DNA from: Microbacterium oxydans
GTDB taxonomy: Bacteria; Actinomycetota; Actinomycetes; Actinomycetales; Microbacteriaceae
Direction of reading: 5' to 3'
Assembly: GCF_900095745.1 (NCBI RefSeq)
Contig: NZ_FMIR01000019.1
Location: forward strand, 496,001-560,000
Length of the DNA: 64,000 bases
Shown: piece by piece, positions 11,140 through 20,389 of the stretch
Position numbering within the stretch: position 1 is the first letter of the stretch
How the letters are laid out: each line of letters opens with the position of its first letter
Translations under genes and position numbers: made by a program
Notes under the pieces: generated by a model
What the model was told of the DNA's origin: nothing
The model's input: the letters and a program-made list of their open reading frames with translations, nothing else
The model's database searches: none

Positions 11140-12634
11140 CGGGACCGCTCGCCGCCAGCAGCTCCTGCGTGAACGGATGCTGCGGCGCCGCGAACACGTC
11201 GGCGGTCGCGCCCTGCTCGACGATCCGGCCGTCCTGCATGACGAGCACCTCGTCGGCGACGGCCCCGACCACATCGAGATCGTGCGAGACCAGGATCATC
11301 GTCAGCTGCCGCTCGCGCTGCAGTCGGGCCAGCAGCTGCAGCACGCGTTCACGTACCGAGGGATCGAGCGCCGACACGGGTTCGTCGAGGACCAGCACCT
11401 CGGGATCGGCGGCGAGCGCCCTGGCGATCGCCGCACGCTGACGCTGTCCGCCGGAGAGTGCGCGAGGACGGCGATCGGCGAGCTCGGCTGCGAGGCCGAC
11501 CTCGTCCAGCAGTTCGGTGACCCGCACGGCCCTGCTGCCCCGTGGCACCCCGGCCGCCTCGAGCCCCTCGCGCAGGGAGCGGCCGATCGTCCACCGAGGG
11601 TCGAATGCGCCGAGCGGATTCTGATGCACGAGCTGCACCCGCGGCGCGCCGATCCAGCGCAGCGAGCCGGCGTCCGGCTGCTCGACACCGACGATCATTC
11701 GTGCCAGAGTCGTCTTCCCCGATCCGGACTCCCCCACGACACCGAGCGTCTGCCCTGCCGTAACGGTGAACGAGGCGCCCGTGACCGCCGGCACCGCGTC
11801 GAAGCTCTTCGAGAGCCCGTCCGCGACCAGCACCGGCAGGGAGTCCGACTCCACGGCCGCACGAGGTTCGTGAATCGTCGCCGCGATCAGCTGACGCGTG
11901 TACTCGTGCTGCGGGTTCTCCAGCACCTCGGCCACCGTGCCGGACTCGACCACCCGACCGCCCTTCATGACCAGCACCCGATCCGCGAGCCGTCGGACGG
12001 CCGCGAAGTCGTGGCTGATGAAGACGAGCGCCGTCCCCGCATCCGTGATCTCGCGCAACAGAGCGAGGATCCGTGCCTGCACGGTGGCATCGAGCGCGGT
12101 CGTCGGCTCGTCGGCCACCAGGACCACGGGGGCCGCGGCGATCGCGGAGGCGATCAGCGCCCGCTGCCGGAGCCCGCCCGAAAGCTCGTGCGCATACTGC
12201 CGGGCGCGACGCTCCGCATCGGGCATCCACACGCGCCGCAGCAGTTCCCGCACCCGGGCATCGAGCGTCACCCTGCCCCGCGCGAGGCCATGCAGGCGCA
12301 ACGGCTCCGCCACCTCCGCACCGATGCGGCGGAGCGGGTCGAGCGAGACCAGGGCATCCTGCGAGACGAGGCCGATGCCGGAGCCGCGGAGTCCCCGCCA
12401 ACCGTGCTCGGAGAGCGTCGCCGCATTCCTCCCGTCGACGATGAGGGTGTCGACCGTCACCGTCGCCTCCGACGGCGTGAGCCCGAGGAGTGCGCGCGCG
12501 GTGAGGGTCTTGCCCGCGCCCGACTCCCCGACGATCGCGACGCACTCCCCCGGCTCGACCGCGAACCCGACGCCGTCGACCACCGGCTCCGCGCCGAACG
12601 CGATCCGCAGTCCCCGCACCTCCAGCGCACTCAC
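11129..12634 (-). CDS. Peptide ABC transporter, fused double ATP-binding protein
   Basis: A 501-residue protein with two complete ABC ATPase halves, equivalent to DppD-DppF fused. Half 1 has Walker A GESGAGKT, signature LSGGLRQRA and Walker B VLVADEPTTALD. Half 2 has GESGSGKTT, LSGGQRQRA and VLVLDEPVSALD. It would energise oligopeptide import by the two permeases upstream. The GTG start at 12634 overlaps the stop of the permease gene (GTGA), which fits translational coupling; an upstream ATG would read into that gene in another frame. It is the last gene of the minus-strand operon. Confidence 0.93.
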   Translation of the reverse strand: MSALEVRGLRIAFGAEPVVDGVGFAVEPGECVAIVGESGAGKTLTARALLGLTPSEATVTVDTLIVDGRNAATLSEHGWRGLRGSGIGLVSQDALVSLDPLRRIGAEVAEPLRLHGLARGRVTLDARVRELLRRVWMPDAERRARQYAHELSGGLRQRALIASAIAAAPVVLVADEPTTALDATVQARILALLREITDAGTALVFISHDFAAVRRLADRVLVMKGGRVVESGTVAEVLENPQHEYTRQLIAATIHEPRAAVESDSLPVLVADGLSKSFDAVPAVTGASFTVTAGQTLGVVGESGSGKTTLARMIVGVEQPDAGSLRWIGAPRVQLVHQNPLGAFDPRWTIGRSLREGLEAAGVPRGSRAVRVTELLDEVGLAAELADRRPRALSGGQRQRAAIARALAADPEVLVLDEPVSALDPSVRERVLQLLARLQRERQLTMILVSHDLDVVGAVADEVLVMQDGRIVEQGATADVFAAPQHPFTQELLAASGPVSP

Positions 12635-13443
12635 GACGTCCGCCCTTCTGCGCGTGCCCGCAGGATTCGCCCGATGACGGTCGCCGAGATGACGGTGAGG
12701 GTGATGGCGATTCCGGGGAAGACCGCGATCCACCATGCCTGTCCGAGCACGTTGCGTCCTCCGGCGAGCATCAACCCCCATTCGGGCGTCGGCTCGGACG
12801 GCCCGAGACCGAGGAAGCTGAGGCCCGCCGCCGCCAGGATGCTCGACCCGATGCCGATCGTCGCGAGCACGCTCAGCGCTCCGAGCACACCGGGGACGAC
12901 GTGACGCGTGAACGCCTTCACCCTCGGTACGCCCAGGATACGCGCGGCTTCGACGTGCTCGGCGACCCGCAGGGTCTGCGTCTGCACGCGGGCGAGCCGG
13001 ATGTACACCGGCACCGCGGCGAGAGTGACCGCGATCGCGATGTTCACCGGGCCCGGCCCCAGCACCGCGACCACGACGAGAGCGACGAGGAACTCGGGAA
13101 AAGCCATCAGCACGTCGTTGACCCGCATCACGGTGGTGTCGACCGCCCGGGGCGCGACCCCGGCGAGAGCACCGACGACGAGGCCGACCGCCAGCGCGAC
13201 CGCCGTGGCGAGAAACCCGATTCCCAGCGAGCGTCCTGCCCCGTAGACGACACGCGAGTACACGTCACGACCGCTCTGGTCGGTGCCGAAGAGATACTCG
13301 GCACTCGGCGGGAGCAGCGCCGAGCGCACGTCGGTCTGCAGCGGATCGTGAGTCGCGAGCACTCCGGGGAAGACGGCGGCGAAGACGATCACGGCGAGCA
13401 CTGCCGCGGCCGCCCACAGCAGCACGCGCTGTGCGCGCTTCAT
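12631..13443 (-). CDS. Peptide ABC transporter permease (DppC type)
   Basis: A 270-residue inner-membrane permease with the DppC-type N-terminus (first helix, then a segment ending YLFGTDQSGRDVYSRVVYGA). About six membrane segments follow, with the EAA loop that docks the ATPase around EHVEAARILGVPRVKAFTRH. Together with the DppB-type partner it forms the channel of a peptide importer. Its ATG overlaps the dppB stop (ATGA), and its stop overlaps the start of the double ATPase. Confidence 0.93.
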   Translation of the reverse strand: MKRAQRVLLWAAAAVLAVIVFAAVFPGVLATHDPLQTDVRSALLPPSAEYLFGTDQSGRDVYSRVVYGAGRSLGIGFLATAVALAVGLVVGALAGVAPRAVDTTVMRVNDVLMAFPEFLVALVVVAVLGPGPVNIAIAVTLAAVPVYIRLARVQTQTLRVAEHVEAARILGVPRVKAFTRHVVPGVLGALSVLATIGIGSSILAAAGLSFLGLGPSEPTPEWGLMLAGGRNVLGQAWWIAVFPGIAITLTVISATVIGRILRARAEGRTS

Positions 13444-14387
13444 CGGACGCCTCCGGCTCGGGCCGCTCGGACGCGCGGATCGATCAGCGGGTGCACGAGC
13501 TCGACGACGAGGTTCACGACGACGAATACGAGTGCACTCAGGAGGATGATGCCGGTGATGACCGGAAGGTCCCGGTCGCTGATCGCGGCGAGCGTGACGC
13601 GACCGAGTCCCGGCCGGGCGAAGACGGTCTCGACGAGCACGGCCCCACCGAGCACGGAACCGGTGAGGTACGCGGCGAGCGTGATCGCGGAGGCCGCGCC
13701 ATGACGCAGTCCATGCCGCACGGTGAACCACGAGGGGCTCGCGCCCCGAGCACGCACGGTCTCGGCGAACGGCATCCGCTCCGCCTGTATCAGGCCGTCC
13801 CGCAGCACCTGACTCAGCAACGCCGCGACCGGAAGGGCGAGGGTGATCGCCGGCAGCACGAGAGTGGCCGGATTTCGCGCCCCCGAGACCGGGAACCAGC
13901 CCAAGCCGAAGGCGAAGACGCTGAGCAGGATGAGCCCGATCCAGAACACAGGCGACGACAGCACGACCAGTTCGATACCCGCGGCGACGGTCCGAGCCAC
14001 CTGGCCGCGCACGAGCACCGCGACGGCGAGCGCCAGCACCAGGGCGATGAGGAGCGCGAGCACCGAGAGCTGCAGGGTCGCGCCGAGCTGCCGGCCGATG
14101 ACCTCGGACACGGGCATCCGCAGCTGGTACGACTCGCCCAGGTCTCCGCGGGCCAGCTGCCCGATGAAGCCGACGTACTGCTCGAGCGGCGGCCGATCCA
14201 GCCCGAGGTCGGCGCGGATCCCGTCTTTCACCGCCTCGCTGACCTGCGCCTGGGGACCGAGCATCACCGACACGGGATCACCGGGGATCACCCGGAACGC
14301 GAGGAAAGCGACGGTCGCGGCACCCCACAGCACGATGACGACGGATGCAGCGAGGCCGACGATGCGGCCGAGAGCAGCCTTCACCAC
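13440..14387 (-). CDS. Peptide ABC transporter permease (DppB type)
   Basis: A 315-residue permease with the DppB-type signature: an N-terminal helix followed by RVIPGDPVSVMLGPQAQ and LGLDRPPLEQYVGFIGQLARGD. It then has further helices, an EAA-loop region (AETVRARGASPSWFTVRHGL) and the C-terminal VETVFARPGLGRV. It pairs with the DppC-type permease downstream. It starts 25 nt after the binding-protein gene, in the same operon. Confidence 0.93.
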   Translation of the reverse strand: MVKAALGRIVGLAASVVIVLWGAATVAFLAFRVIPGDPVSVMLGPQAQVSEAVKDGIRADLGLDRPPLEQYVGFIGQLARGDLGESYQLRMPVSEVIGRQLGATLQLSVLALLIALVLALAVAVLVRGQVARTVAAGIELVVLSSPVFWIGLILLSVFAFGLGWFPVSGARNPATLVLPAITLALPVAALLSQVLRDGLIQAERMPFAETVRARGASPSWFTVRHGLRHGAASAITLAAYLTGSVLGGAVLVETVFARPGLGRVTLAAISDRDLPVITGIILLSALVFVVVNLVVELVHPLIDPRVRAARAGGVR

Positions 14388-14412
14388 CCCTGCCCTCCGC
14401 TCAGCCGGCGGT

Positions 14413-16026
14413 TCAGCCGACGGTCACATCGTAGAACAGCGGTCGACCGTACAGGTCGTACTGCAGTCCCTCGACGCGCTCGCCGACCGCGGTGATCGCC
14501 GACGGGCTGTACAGCGGCACGATGGCGGTGTGCTCGGCGTTCCACTGCTGCAGCTGCGCGTAGAGCTCGTCGCGCTCGCCCTGGTCACTGCTGGCCACAG
14601 CCTGCTCCAGGAGTGCGTCGATCTCGGGGTCGCTCACCTGCGACGCGTTCTGGACGCCGTCCGTGTGCAGGTGGCTGCGCAGCAGATCGGGGTCGACTCC
14701 CGAGAAGCCCCAGTCGGTGAGGTCGAACGTCTTGGGCTCGTACTGCTCGTTGTAGGCGCCCGGCTCGAGCACCTCGCGCTTCACCTCGAAGCCGATCCCC
14801 TTGAGGTCGGACTGGATCGCGTTGGCGAGCGCCGCGCGGTCGTCGGGAACCGGGGTCCAGGCGATCCAGCGCACCGACAGCCGCTCGCCGTCCTTCATGC
14901 GGATGCCGTCGGCGTCGCGCTCGGTCCATCCGGCTTCGTCGAGCAGCGCATTCGCGGCGTCCTGATCGAACGGCCAGCTGCCCTCGAGCGAGGCGTCATA
15001 ACCCGGGGTCGTCGAGCCGAGGATGCTCCATGCACGCGGGAACTGTCCGAAGTAGATCTCCTCGACCGCCGCGTCGATGTCGATGCCGCGGGCGAAAGCC
15101 TGACGCACCTTCTCATCGGCGAAGACGCCGTACTTCTCGTTGAGGTACAGCGAGTACGGCAGGCCGGGGTACTCGATCGAGTCGACCGTGACGCCGTCGC
15201 CAAGGTCCTTCGCGAGGTTCGGCGGGATGTTGCTGGCGAGATCGGCCTCACCGCTGGTCACCACGCCCGTGCGCACCGACGCCTCGGGCTGGATCTCGAC
15301 GCGCAGCGTCTCGAACTTCGGAGCCTTCGTGTCGTGCGGGCCCCAGGCGTAGTCATCGTTGCGGGTGTACACGAGCTCCTGGTCGGGCGTGTACTCGGTC
15401 AGCTCGAACGGACCGGTGCCCACGGTGATGCCGGGGCCGCCCGCCTTGAGCTTGTCGCCCGACTCCTCGAGCACGGCGGGCGAGTAGAACCCGAGCTGCG
15501 GCGTGCTGGCCGCCTGCAGGAAGGGTGCGTACGGCTGGGTGAAGGAGACCTTCACCGTGTGGTCGTCGATGACCTCGGTGCCCTCGTAGAAGGCCGCACC
15601 GAGCATGCTGGCCGCCTGGGCCGAGACCGTCGCGGGGTCGACGATGCGGTCGAAGTTCGCCTTGACCGCCGCCGCGTCGAAGGGCTCGCCGTCGGTGAAC
15701 GTCACGTCATCGCGAAGGGTGAAGGTGTACTCGGTGCTGTCCGGCGAGACCTCCCACTCCTTCGCGAGCCACGGTGTGAACGTGCCGTCGTTCTCCTGGA
15801 AGACGAGCGAGTCGAGCACCGCCCGCTGCACCATGCCCGAGACATCGAGCTGGCTGATCTGCGGGTCCATGTGCCCGGCCGACAGGTTCGCGCCCTCGAT
15901 CGACCACACGAGTTCTCCGTCACCCTCCCCCTCCGAGGCAGGAGCAGCGCAGGCGCTCAGCACCAGGGCGGTGGCGGCGGCGAGCGCGGCGAAGGGCAGG
16001 AGACGACGCACGGGGTTTGCGGGCAT
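14413..16026 (-). CDS. Peptide ABC transporter substrate-binding lipoprotein
   Basis: A 537-residue family 5 solute-binding protein (DppA/OppA type). A lipoprotein signal peptide ends in the lipobox LSAC (cysteine near residue 25), so the protein is anchored to the outer face of the membrane. Typical family features are WLAKEWEVSPDSTEYTFTLRD and an aromatic-rich C-terminal lobe. The ATG at 16026 is supported by GAGGA six nt upstream. It delivers peptides to the downstream DppB/DppC permeases. It lies 94 nt after the serine hydrolase gene, so it could be part of the long operon or have its own promoter. Confidence 0.93.
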   Translation of the reverse strand: MPANPVRRLLPFAALAAATALVLSACAAPASEGEGDGELVWSIEGANLSAGHMDPQISQLDVSGMVQRAVLDSLVFQENDGTFTPWLAKEWEVSPDSTEYTFTLRDDVTFTDGEPFDAAAVKANFDRIVDPATVSAQAASMLGAAFYEGTEVIDDHTVKVSFTQPYAPFLQAASTPQLGFYSPAVLEESGDKLKAGGPGITVGTGPFELTEYTPDQELVYTRNDDYAWGPHDTKAPKFETLRVEIQPEASVRTGVVTSGEADLASNIPPNLAKDLGDGVTVDSIEYPGLPYSLYLNEKYGVFADEKVRQAFARGIDIDAAVEEIYFGQFPRAWSILGSTTPGYDASLEGSWPFDQDAANALLDEAGWTERDADGIRMKDGERLSVRWIAWTPVPDDRAALANAIQSDLKGIGFEVKREVLEPGAYNEQYEPKTFDLTDWGFSGVDPDLLRSHLHTDGVQNASQVSDPEIDALLEQAVASSDQGERDELYAQLQQWNAEHTAIVPLYSPSAITAVGERVEGLQYDLYGRPLFYDVTVG

Positions 16027-16120
16027 GACGATCCTCAGAACGAACGGGGCGGGATGCGTCCATTCTACGGCGGATTGTTGGACTGGGTCGATCTGTGTGT
16101 CCCCGCGGCTCTCGGGCTCC

Positions 16121-17656
16121 TCACTCCCCGTCGAACACAATGCGATGCCGGTCGGCGGGCGAGACGATCTCGTCCTCTGTACGCGTCTCATCGTGCGCGA
16201 TGACGGTGAGACTCAGGCTCTGCACGCGAGGCCGGGGCACACCCACCAGGCGTGCTTCCACGCGCAGGTCCGCACTCGCTCCGGCGATCCGCCAGCGCAG
16301 CTCGGCCTCGGTGGCGGCTGCGATCACCCGCTCGGCGAACGGCTTCTGAACGGGGTGCATGCCGCCGATCGTGGCGATGTGCGCCGCGAGGCGGGAATCG
16401 CGGATGTCCGGCGGCACATCGTCGAGGACGTGGTCGGCCAGGCCCGGATACTCGGCGGCGGATCGGCCCTCTCGGATGGCGGCATCGATCGCCCGGGCCG
16501 CGGTCACGGTCTCCGGCCACGGGCGCACCACGGCCGACGGCGCGTCGGCCGTGTCGAGCGCGTCCTGCAGTGCGGCACCGGCCACACGCCGCGCACCGAA
16601 CTCGTCCGAGTTCCCGAACGCCACCACGCCGATGCCGGTCGCCGCATGCCAGCGCATGTGGGCGGAGAAGCCCGGAAGGCCCCCGGAGTGCTGCACGATG
16701 CGGCCGAACCGCCGGTCCTGCTCCACGAAGAGTCCGTACCCGTAGCCGGCGCCGGCGAGGTCGCGTCCGTCGAACATCCCCGATGGCACGTCGATGGGTG
16801 TCCGCGGCTGCTGCATCTCCCTCCGCGAGGAGGGAGCGAGCACGTGCGGCGCGTGCGGATCGTCGGTGAAGGCCGAACCGAGGAACCACATCCAGGTGGC
16901 GATGTCGTCCACGGTGCTGAACATGCTTCCGATGCAGCCGAGAGCGCCGGTGCGCACGTAGGGCTCGGGGTGGAAGGTCGCGCCGTCGTCGAAGGTGCGG
17001 AAGCCACCGGCGAGGGTGTCGCGCGCATAGCCGTCGGCCGAATGGGCGGTGCGCGTCAGTCCCAGCGGCTCCAGCAGGGTCTCCCGCACCACGTCCTCGA
17101 CAGCTCGTCCGGTGACGGCCTCGACCGCCGCGCCGACCAGCGACTGCCCGAGATTGGAGTACTGGTATGTGGTTCCGGGCGCGGCGGCGAGCAGCATCCC
17201 TTCGGAGAACAGCGCGGCGATCTCCGAACGGGAGTCCCCCAGGTGGCGGTCGACCCAGGCGTTGTCCTCGCCGAGCCCCGATCTGTTGGACAGCAGCATG
17301 TCTCCGGTGAGCACGGCATCGGCGCCCCTGTGCCTGGCGCGCACGGCGGGGAGATACTCCGTGATCGGGGCATGGAGATCGAGGGCACCGCTGTCGCGCA
17401 GCGCGAGTGCTGTCGCGGCGAGAAAGCTCTTCGACATCGAGGCGATCCGGAACACGGTGCCCCGACTCGTCGTCGAGTCGTCGGCGCGCGGGTGTCCGTG
17501 AGTGCGGACACCTCGCACCTCCCCGCGCTCGCACAGGGCGACGATCGATGCCGGGGCGGTCCGACGCGCCCTCTCGTCCCGCCCGTGCCGGAGGGCACGG
17601 GCTACCGCCGTCGCCGTCACCGGCGTCGTCGCGAGCGGAGGGGTCGCCCTGTTCAC
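16121..17656 (-). CDS. Serine hydrolase, beta-lactamase/D-aminopeptidase (S12) family
   Basis: A 511-residue penicillin-binding-protein-fold hydrolase. The catalytic SxxK motif is in FRIASMSKSFLA, and the YxN motif is in TYQYSNLGQSL. A C-terminal accessory domain of roughly 150 residues follows. There is no signal peptide, so the enzyme is predicted to be cytoplasmic and would act on imported substrates. Family members include D-aminopeptidases, DD-peptidases and esterases. In this context an activity on D-residue peptides or amides is plausible but unproven. The GTG at 17656 overlaps the stop of the amidotransferase gene (GTGA). Confidence 0.85.
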   Translation of the reverse strand: MNRATPPLATTPVTATAVARALRHGRDERARRTAPASIVALCERGEVRGVRTHGHPRADDSTTSRGTVFRIASMSKSFLAATALALRDSGALDLHAPITEYLPAVRARHRGADAVLTGDMLLSNRSGLGEDNAWVDRHLGDSRSEIAALFSEGMLLAAAPGTTYQYSNLGQSLVGAAVEAVTGRAVEDVVRETLLEPLGLTRTAHSADGYARDTLAGGFRTFDDGATFHPEPYVRTGALGCIGSMFSTVDDIATWMWFLGSAFTDDPHAPHVLAPSSRREMQQPRTPIDVPSGMFDGRDLAGAGYGYGLFVEQDRRFGRIVQHSGGLPGFSAHMRWHAATGIGVVAFGNSDEFGARRVAGAALQDALDTADAPSAVVRPWPETVTAARAIDAAIREGRSAAEYPGLADHVLDDVPPDIRDSRLAAHIATIGGMHPVQKPFAERVIAAATEAELRWRIAGASADLRVEARLVGVPRPRVQSLSLTVIAHDETRTEDEIVSPADRHRIVFDGE

Positions 17657-18366
17657 GCGCGATCTCCGACCAGGACCTCGTCCGCGAACGCCTCGACGAG
17701 AGCACGGCTGACCTCGGTGTTGTGCGCGTCGACCTCCTCGGCGGAGGCGATGAGGCGCGCCAACGATCGTCCTTCTCCGCGCAGGGCGGCGTCGTCCCAG
17801 CGGGCGAGATCGGCAGCCGAGGCCTCGGGGTGGAACTGCACACCGCGCACGTGCCGCCCCAGGCGGAAGGCCTGGATCTCGATCGCGTCGCTGGATGCGA
17901 GCAGCACCGCCCGCGGAGGCAGACGGGTGATCATGTCCTGGTGGTTCTCGATCATCGGGGCACCGTCGCCGAGCGTCGCGATCACCGCATCCTCCCGGCC
18001 GGACGGGGTCGGACGGATGGGCGTCGCCCCGCGCTCGACGGGACCGGTCTTCGCCTTCACCTCGCCGCCGGCGACGTACGCGAGCACCTGCGCGCCCAGA
18101 CAGATGCCGAACGTCGGGAGGTCGCGGTCGATGGCCTCGGCGGCGAGCGCGCGCTCGGCCACGAGCCAGGGTGCACGATCGTCCTCGTCCGGCATCAGTC
18201 CGCCGCCGAGGAGCACCAGCCCGGAATAGCCGTCGAGAGTGACGGGGAGCTCCTCCTCGGCGCCCACCACGGCGTCGATCGCGATGCCGCGATCGACGAG
18301 CCAGTCCCCGAGGCGTCGTGGTCCGGAACTCGCCGAGTTGATGACGACGAGCACGCGCGGGCTCAC
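17653..18366 (-). CDS. Class I glutamine amidotransferase-like protein
   Basis: A 237-residue GATase1 domain on its own. The nucleophile is in FGICLGAQVLAY and the His/Glu pair is in VQFHPEAS, so the triad looks complete. No synthetase partner is encoded nearby. It may hydrolyse glutamine for an unlinked enzyme, or hydrolyse gamma-glutamyl or related amide substrates (gamma-Glu linkages occur in peptidoglycan stems). This function is speculative. GTG start at 18366 overlapping the dipeptidase stop; its own stop overlaps the next gene. Confidence 0.85.
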   Translation of the reverse strand: MSPRVLVVINSASSGPRRLGDWLVDRGIAIDAVVGAEEELPVTLDGYSGLVLLGGGLMPDEDDRAPWLVAERALAAEAIDRDLPTFGICLGAQVLAYVAGGEVKAKTGPVERGATPIRPTPSGREDAVIATLGDGAPMIENHQDMITRLPPRAVLLASSDAIEIQAFRLGRHVRGVQFHPEASAADLARWDDAALRGEGRSLARLIASAEEVDAHNTEVSRALVEAFADEVLVGDRA

Positions 18367-19457
18367 AGCGCTCCCTCCCGCGTCGACACATCGACGGCGG
18401 GCACCAGCGCGACGGTGGCGGGCGGTGCCGCCCGCCCCGCCAGGAAGGCCTCGTGGTCGCGATCGGAAGCCTCGAGGACCCGGAGCACGTTCTCGTGCGC
18501 GAGGGCGGCGAGGTCGGCCTCCGACCATCCCCGCGCTCGCAGCTCTGCGAACAGCGCCGGGTAGCCGGAGACGTCGGCGAGCCCGTCCGGCATCACGTCG
18601 GTGCCGTCGTAGTCCGCGCCGATGCCGACGGCGTGCGGTCCGGCGACCCGTCGGATGTGGTCGAGGTGATCGGCGACGTCGCCGACGCCCACGACCGGCG
18701 CATCACCCTCGCCGCCGGCCTCCCACCAGTCGCGGCGGGCCTGCGAGACGAACGTGGGCACGAAAGCGACCATCACCACTCCGCCCTGGGCTCCGATCGT
18801 GGCGAGCACGTCGTCGGGGACGTTGCGCGGGTGATCGCAGAGGGCGAGAGCACCGGAGTGGCTCACCATCACGGGGCGGGTGGTCTCCTCGAGGGCGTGA
18901 CGCATGGTGGTCGGGGCCACGTGGGAGAGATCGATGAGGACACCGATGCGGTTCATCTCGCGCACCACCTCGCGGCCCCATGCACTGAGACCGTCGTGAT
19001 GCGCGTCGTCGGTCGCGGAGTCGGCCCAGGCGGTCGTCCGCGACCAGGTGAGCGTCATGTACCTCGCGCCCAGACGGGCGTACTGGCGCAGCACCGCGAG
19101 CGAACCGCCGAGCTGGCCGCCGCCTTCGATGCCGATGAGCGAGGCGATCCGTCCCTCCGCCATCGCCTGGCGCACATCCGCAGCGGTCCGCGCGAAGGCG
19201 AGGCGCTCGGGATGCGCGTCGACCAGGCGGTGCACGAAGTCGATCTGCTCCAGCGTTCCGACGACCTGTTCTGCGCCCTGCAGCACCGGATCGACCCATA
19301 CCGACCAGAACTGTCCGGCCACCCCGCCGATCGCGAGCCGGGGAAGGTCGGTCTGCGTCGACGGCACGCCGTCCGCGAGCTCCTCCACCCCGTACCCGAG
19401 CAGGGTCCTGCTCGCCCATGCCAGGTCGTTGTGTCCGTCGATCACCCTGTCGAGCAT
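18363..19457 (-). CDS. Membrane dipeptidase (renal dipeptidase, peptidase M19)
   Basis: A 364-residue zinc dipeptidase of the M19 family, known to cleave dipeptides including those with a C-terminal D-residue. The first metal site is in VIDGHNDLAW, the bridging glutamate in SLIGIEGGGQL, and metal histidines in LIDLSHV and VMVSHSGA. The active-site aspartate is in IGADYDGT. There is no signal peptide or anchor despite the family name, so it is predicted cytoplasmic. It lies 16 nt after the aminotransferase gene and overlaps the amidotransferase gene (GTGA). Confidence 0.92.
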   Translation of the reverse strand: MLDRVIDGHNDLAWASRTLLGYGVEELADGVPSTQTDLPRLAIGGVAGQFWSVWVDPVLQGAEQVVGTLEQIDFVHRLVDAHPERLAFARTAADVRQAMAEGRIASLIGIEGGGQLGGSLAVLRQYARLGARYMTLTWSRTTAWADSATDDAHHDGLSAWGREVVREMNRIGVLIDLSHVAPTTMRHALEETTRPVMVSHSGALALCDHPRNVPDDVLATIGAQGGVVMVAFVPTFVSQARRDWWEAGGEGDAPVVGVGDVADHLDHIRRVAGPHAVGIGADYDGTDVMPDGLADVSGYPALFAELRARGWSEADLAALAHENVLRVLEASDRDHEAFLAGRAAPPATVALVPAVDVSTREGAL

Positions 19458-19473
19458 CCGCCGTGCCCCTCTC

Positions 19474-20364
19474 TCAATCCTCGCGCGCGTCCAGCGCCGC
19501 GTTCATCCGCGCGGTCAGGTCATGGTCGATGGCCCGCTCCGCGCCGTCGAGCTGCGCCACCGGCACCGCGCCGCGCGTGCTGGAGCACAGCCACAGCGCA
19601 TCCGCCCGATCCAGATCGTCGCGTATGAGCACCCCGATCCGCGTCGGGACGTCGGTGATTCCCGAGAATGCATCGGCCTGGGTCGTTCCGGGGAGGACGC
19701 CGAGCTCGGCGGGTGGTGTGACGAGCTCGCCGTCGATGCGGGCGATCAGCGTCGAGCGCGGGCCTTCGAGCACGAATCCGTCTCCGCTCACGAAGATCAC
19801 GTCATCGGCGCCGCGCCGGGCCGCCTCCCGGAGAGCGGCCTGATTCACCGCGTAGGCGAGCGACTTCGCTCCCTGCAGCAGCCAGGGAGCGGTCTGCATC
19901 GCATCGTGCCGGTAGCCGCGATCCAGCACGACGGCGCGGACGCCGCGGACCCGCACGCCGGAGGGGTCGCTGCCGGCGAACCCGAGCACCCATCCGGTCG
20001 GCCCTGCCGGGTCGAATTCGTCGCCCCGGGTCATGACGAACTTGACGGACGCGATCTCCCCCTCCTCCAGCGCTCCGGGAAGGGACACCTCCGCGGCCGC
20101 CCGCAGCACGGCGGCTCGCCACAGGTCGCGCCGGGGCGCGGGCAGCTCCATCAACGCCGCCGAGCGTTCGAGCCGCGTCAAATGGGCTTCGAGCGCCTGC
20201 GGCCTGCCGCCGCGGACCACGGCCGTCTCGAACACGCCGTCGCCGCGATTGACGCCGAGGTCGGTCGCCCTGACGATCGGCTCACGCGGGTCGATCGGGT
20301 GGATGCTCTCCTCGACGGCGGACGTGCCCGACAGGTCGAGGCGAAACAGCAGCAGCGCACGCAT
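19474..20364 (-). CDS. Class IV PLP-dependent aminotransferase / lyase
   Basis: A 296-residue fold-type IV PLP enzyme. This family includes D-amino acid transaminase, branched-chain aminotransferase and 4-amino-4-deoxychorismate lyase (PabC). The Schiff-base lysine is in GAKSLAYAVNQAALREA, and the PLP phosphate region is in VLEGPRSTLI. The DLGVNRGDGVFET start of the domain is typical. Sequence alone does not separate PabC from a D-amino acid transaminase; the operon favours the latter. The ATG at 20364 is chosen for its strong GGAGAGGA Shine-Dalgarno over an in-frame ATG 12 codons upstream. Confidence 0.85.
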   Translation of the reverse strand: MRALLLFRLDLSGTSAVEESIHPIDPREPIVRATDLGVNRGDGVFETAVVRGGRPQALEAHLTRLERSAALMELPAPRRDLWRAAVLRAAAEVSLPGALEEGEIASVKFVMTRGDEFDPAGPTGWVLGFAGSDPSGVRVRGVRAVVLDRGYRHDAMQTAPWLLQGAKSLAYAVNQAALREAARRGADDVIFVSGDGFVLEGPRSTLIARIDGELVTPPAELGVLPGTTQADAFSGITDVPTRIGVLIRDDLDRADALWLCSSTRGAVPVAQLDGAERAIDHDLTARMNAALDARED

Positions 20365-20389
20365 GATGGTCCTCTCCGGGACGGGCGTC

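Noticed and set aside
19474..20364. Confident call as pabC (aminodeoxychorismate lyase)
   Set aside because: Fold-type IV motifs do not separate PabC from D-amino acid transaminase, and no folate-synthesis partner is adjacent; left as class IV enzyme.
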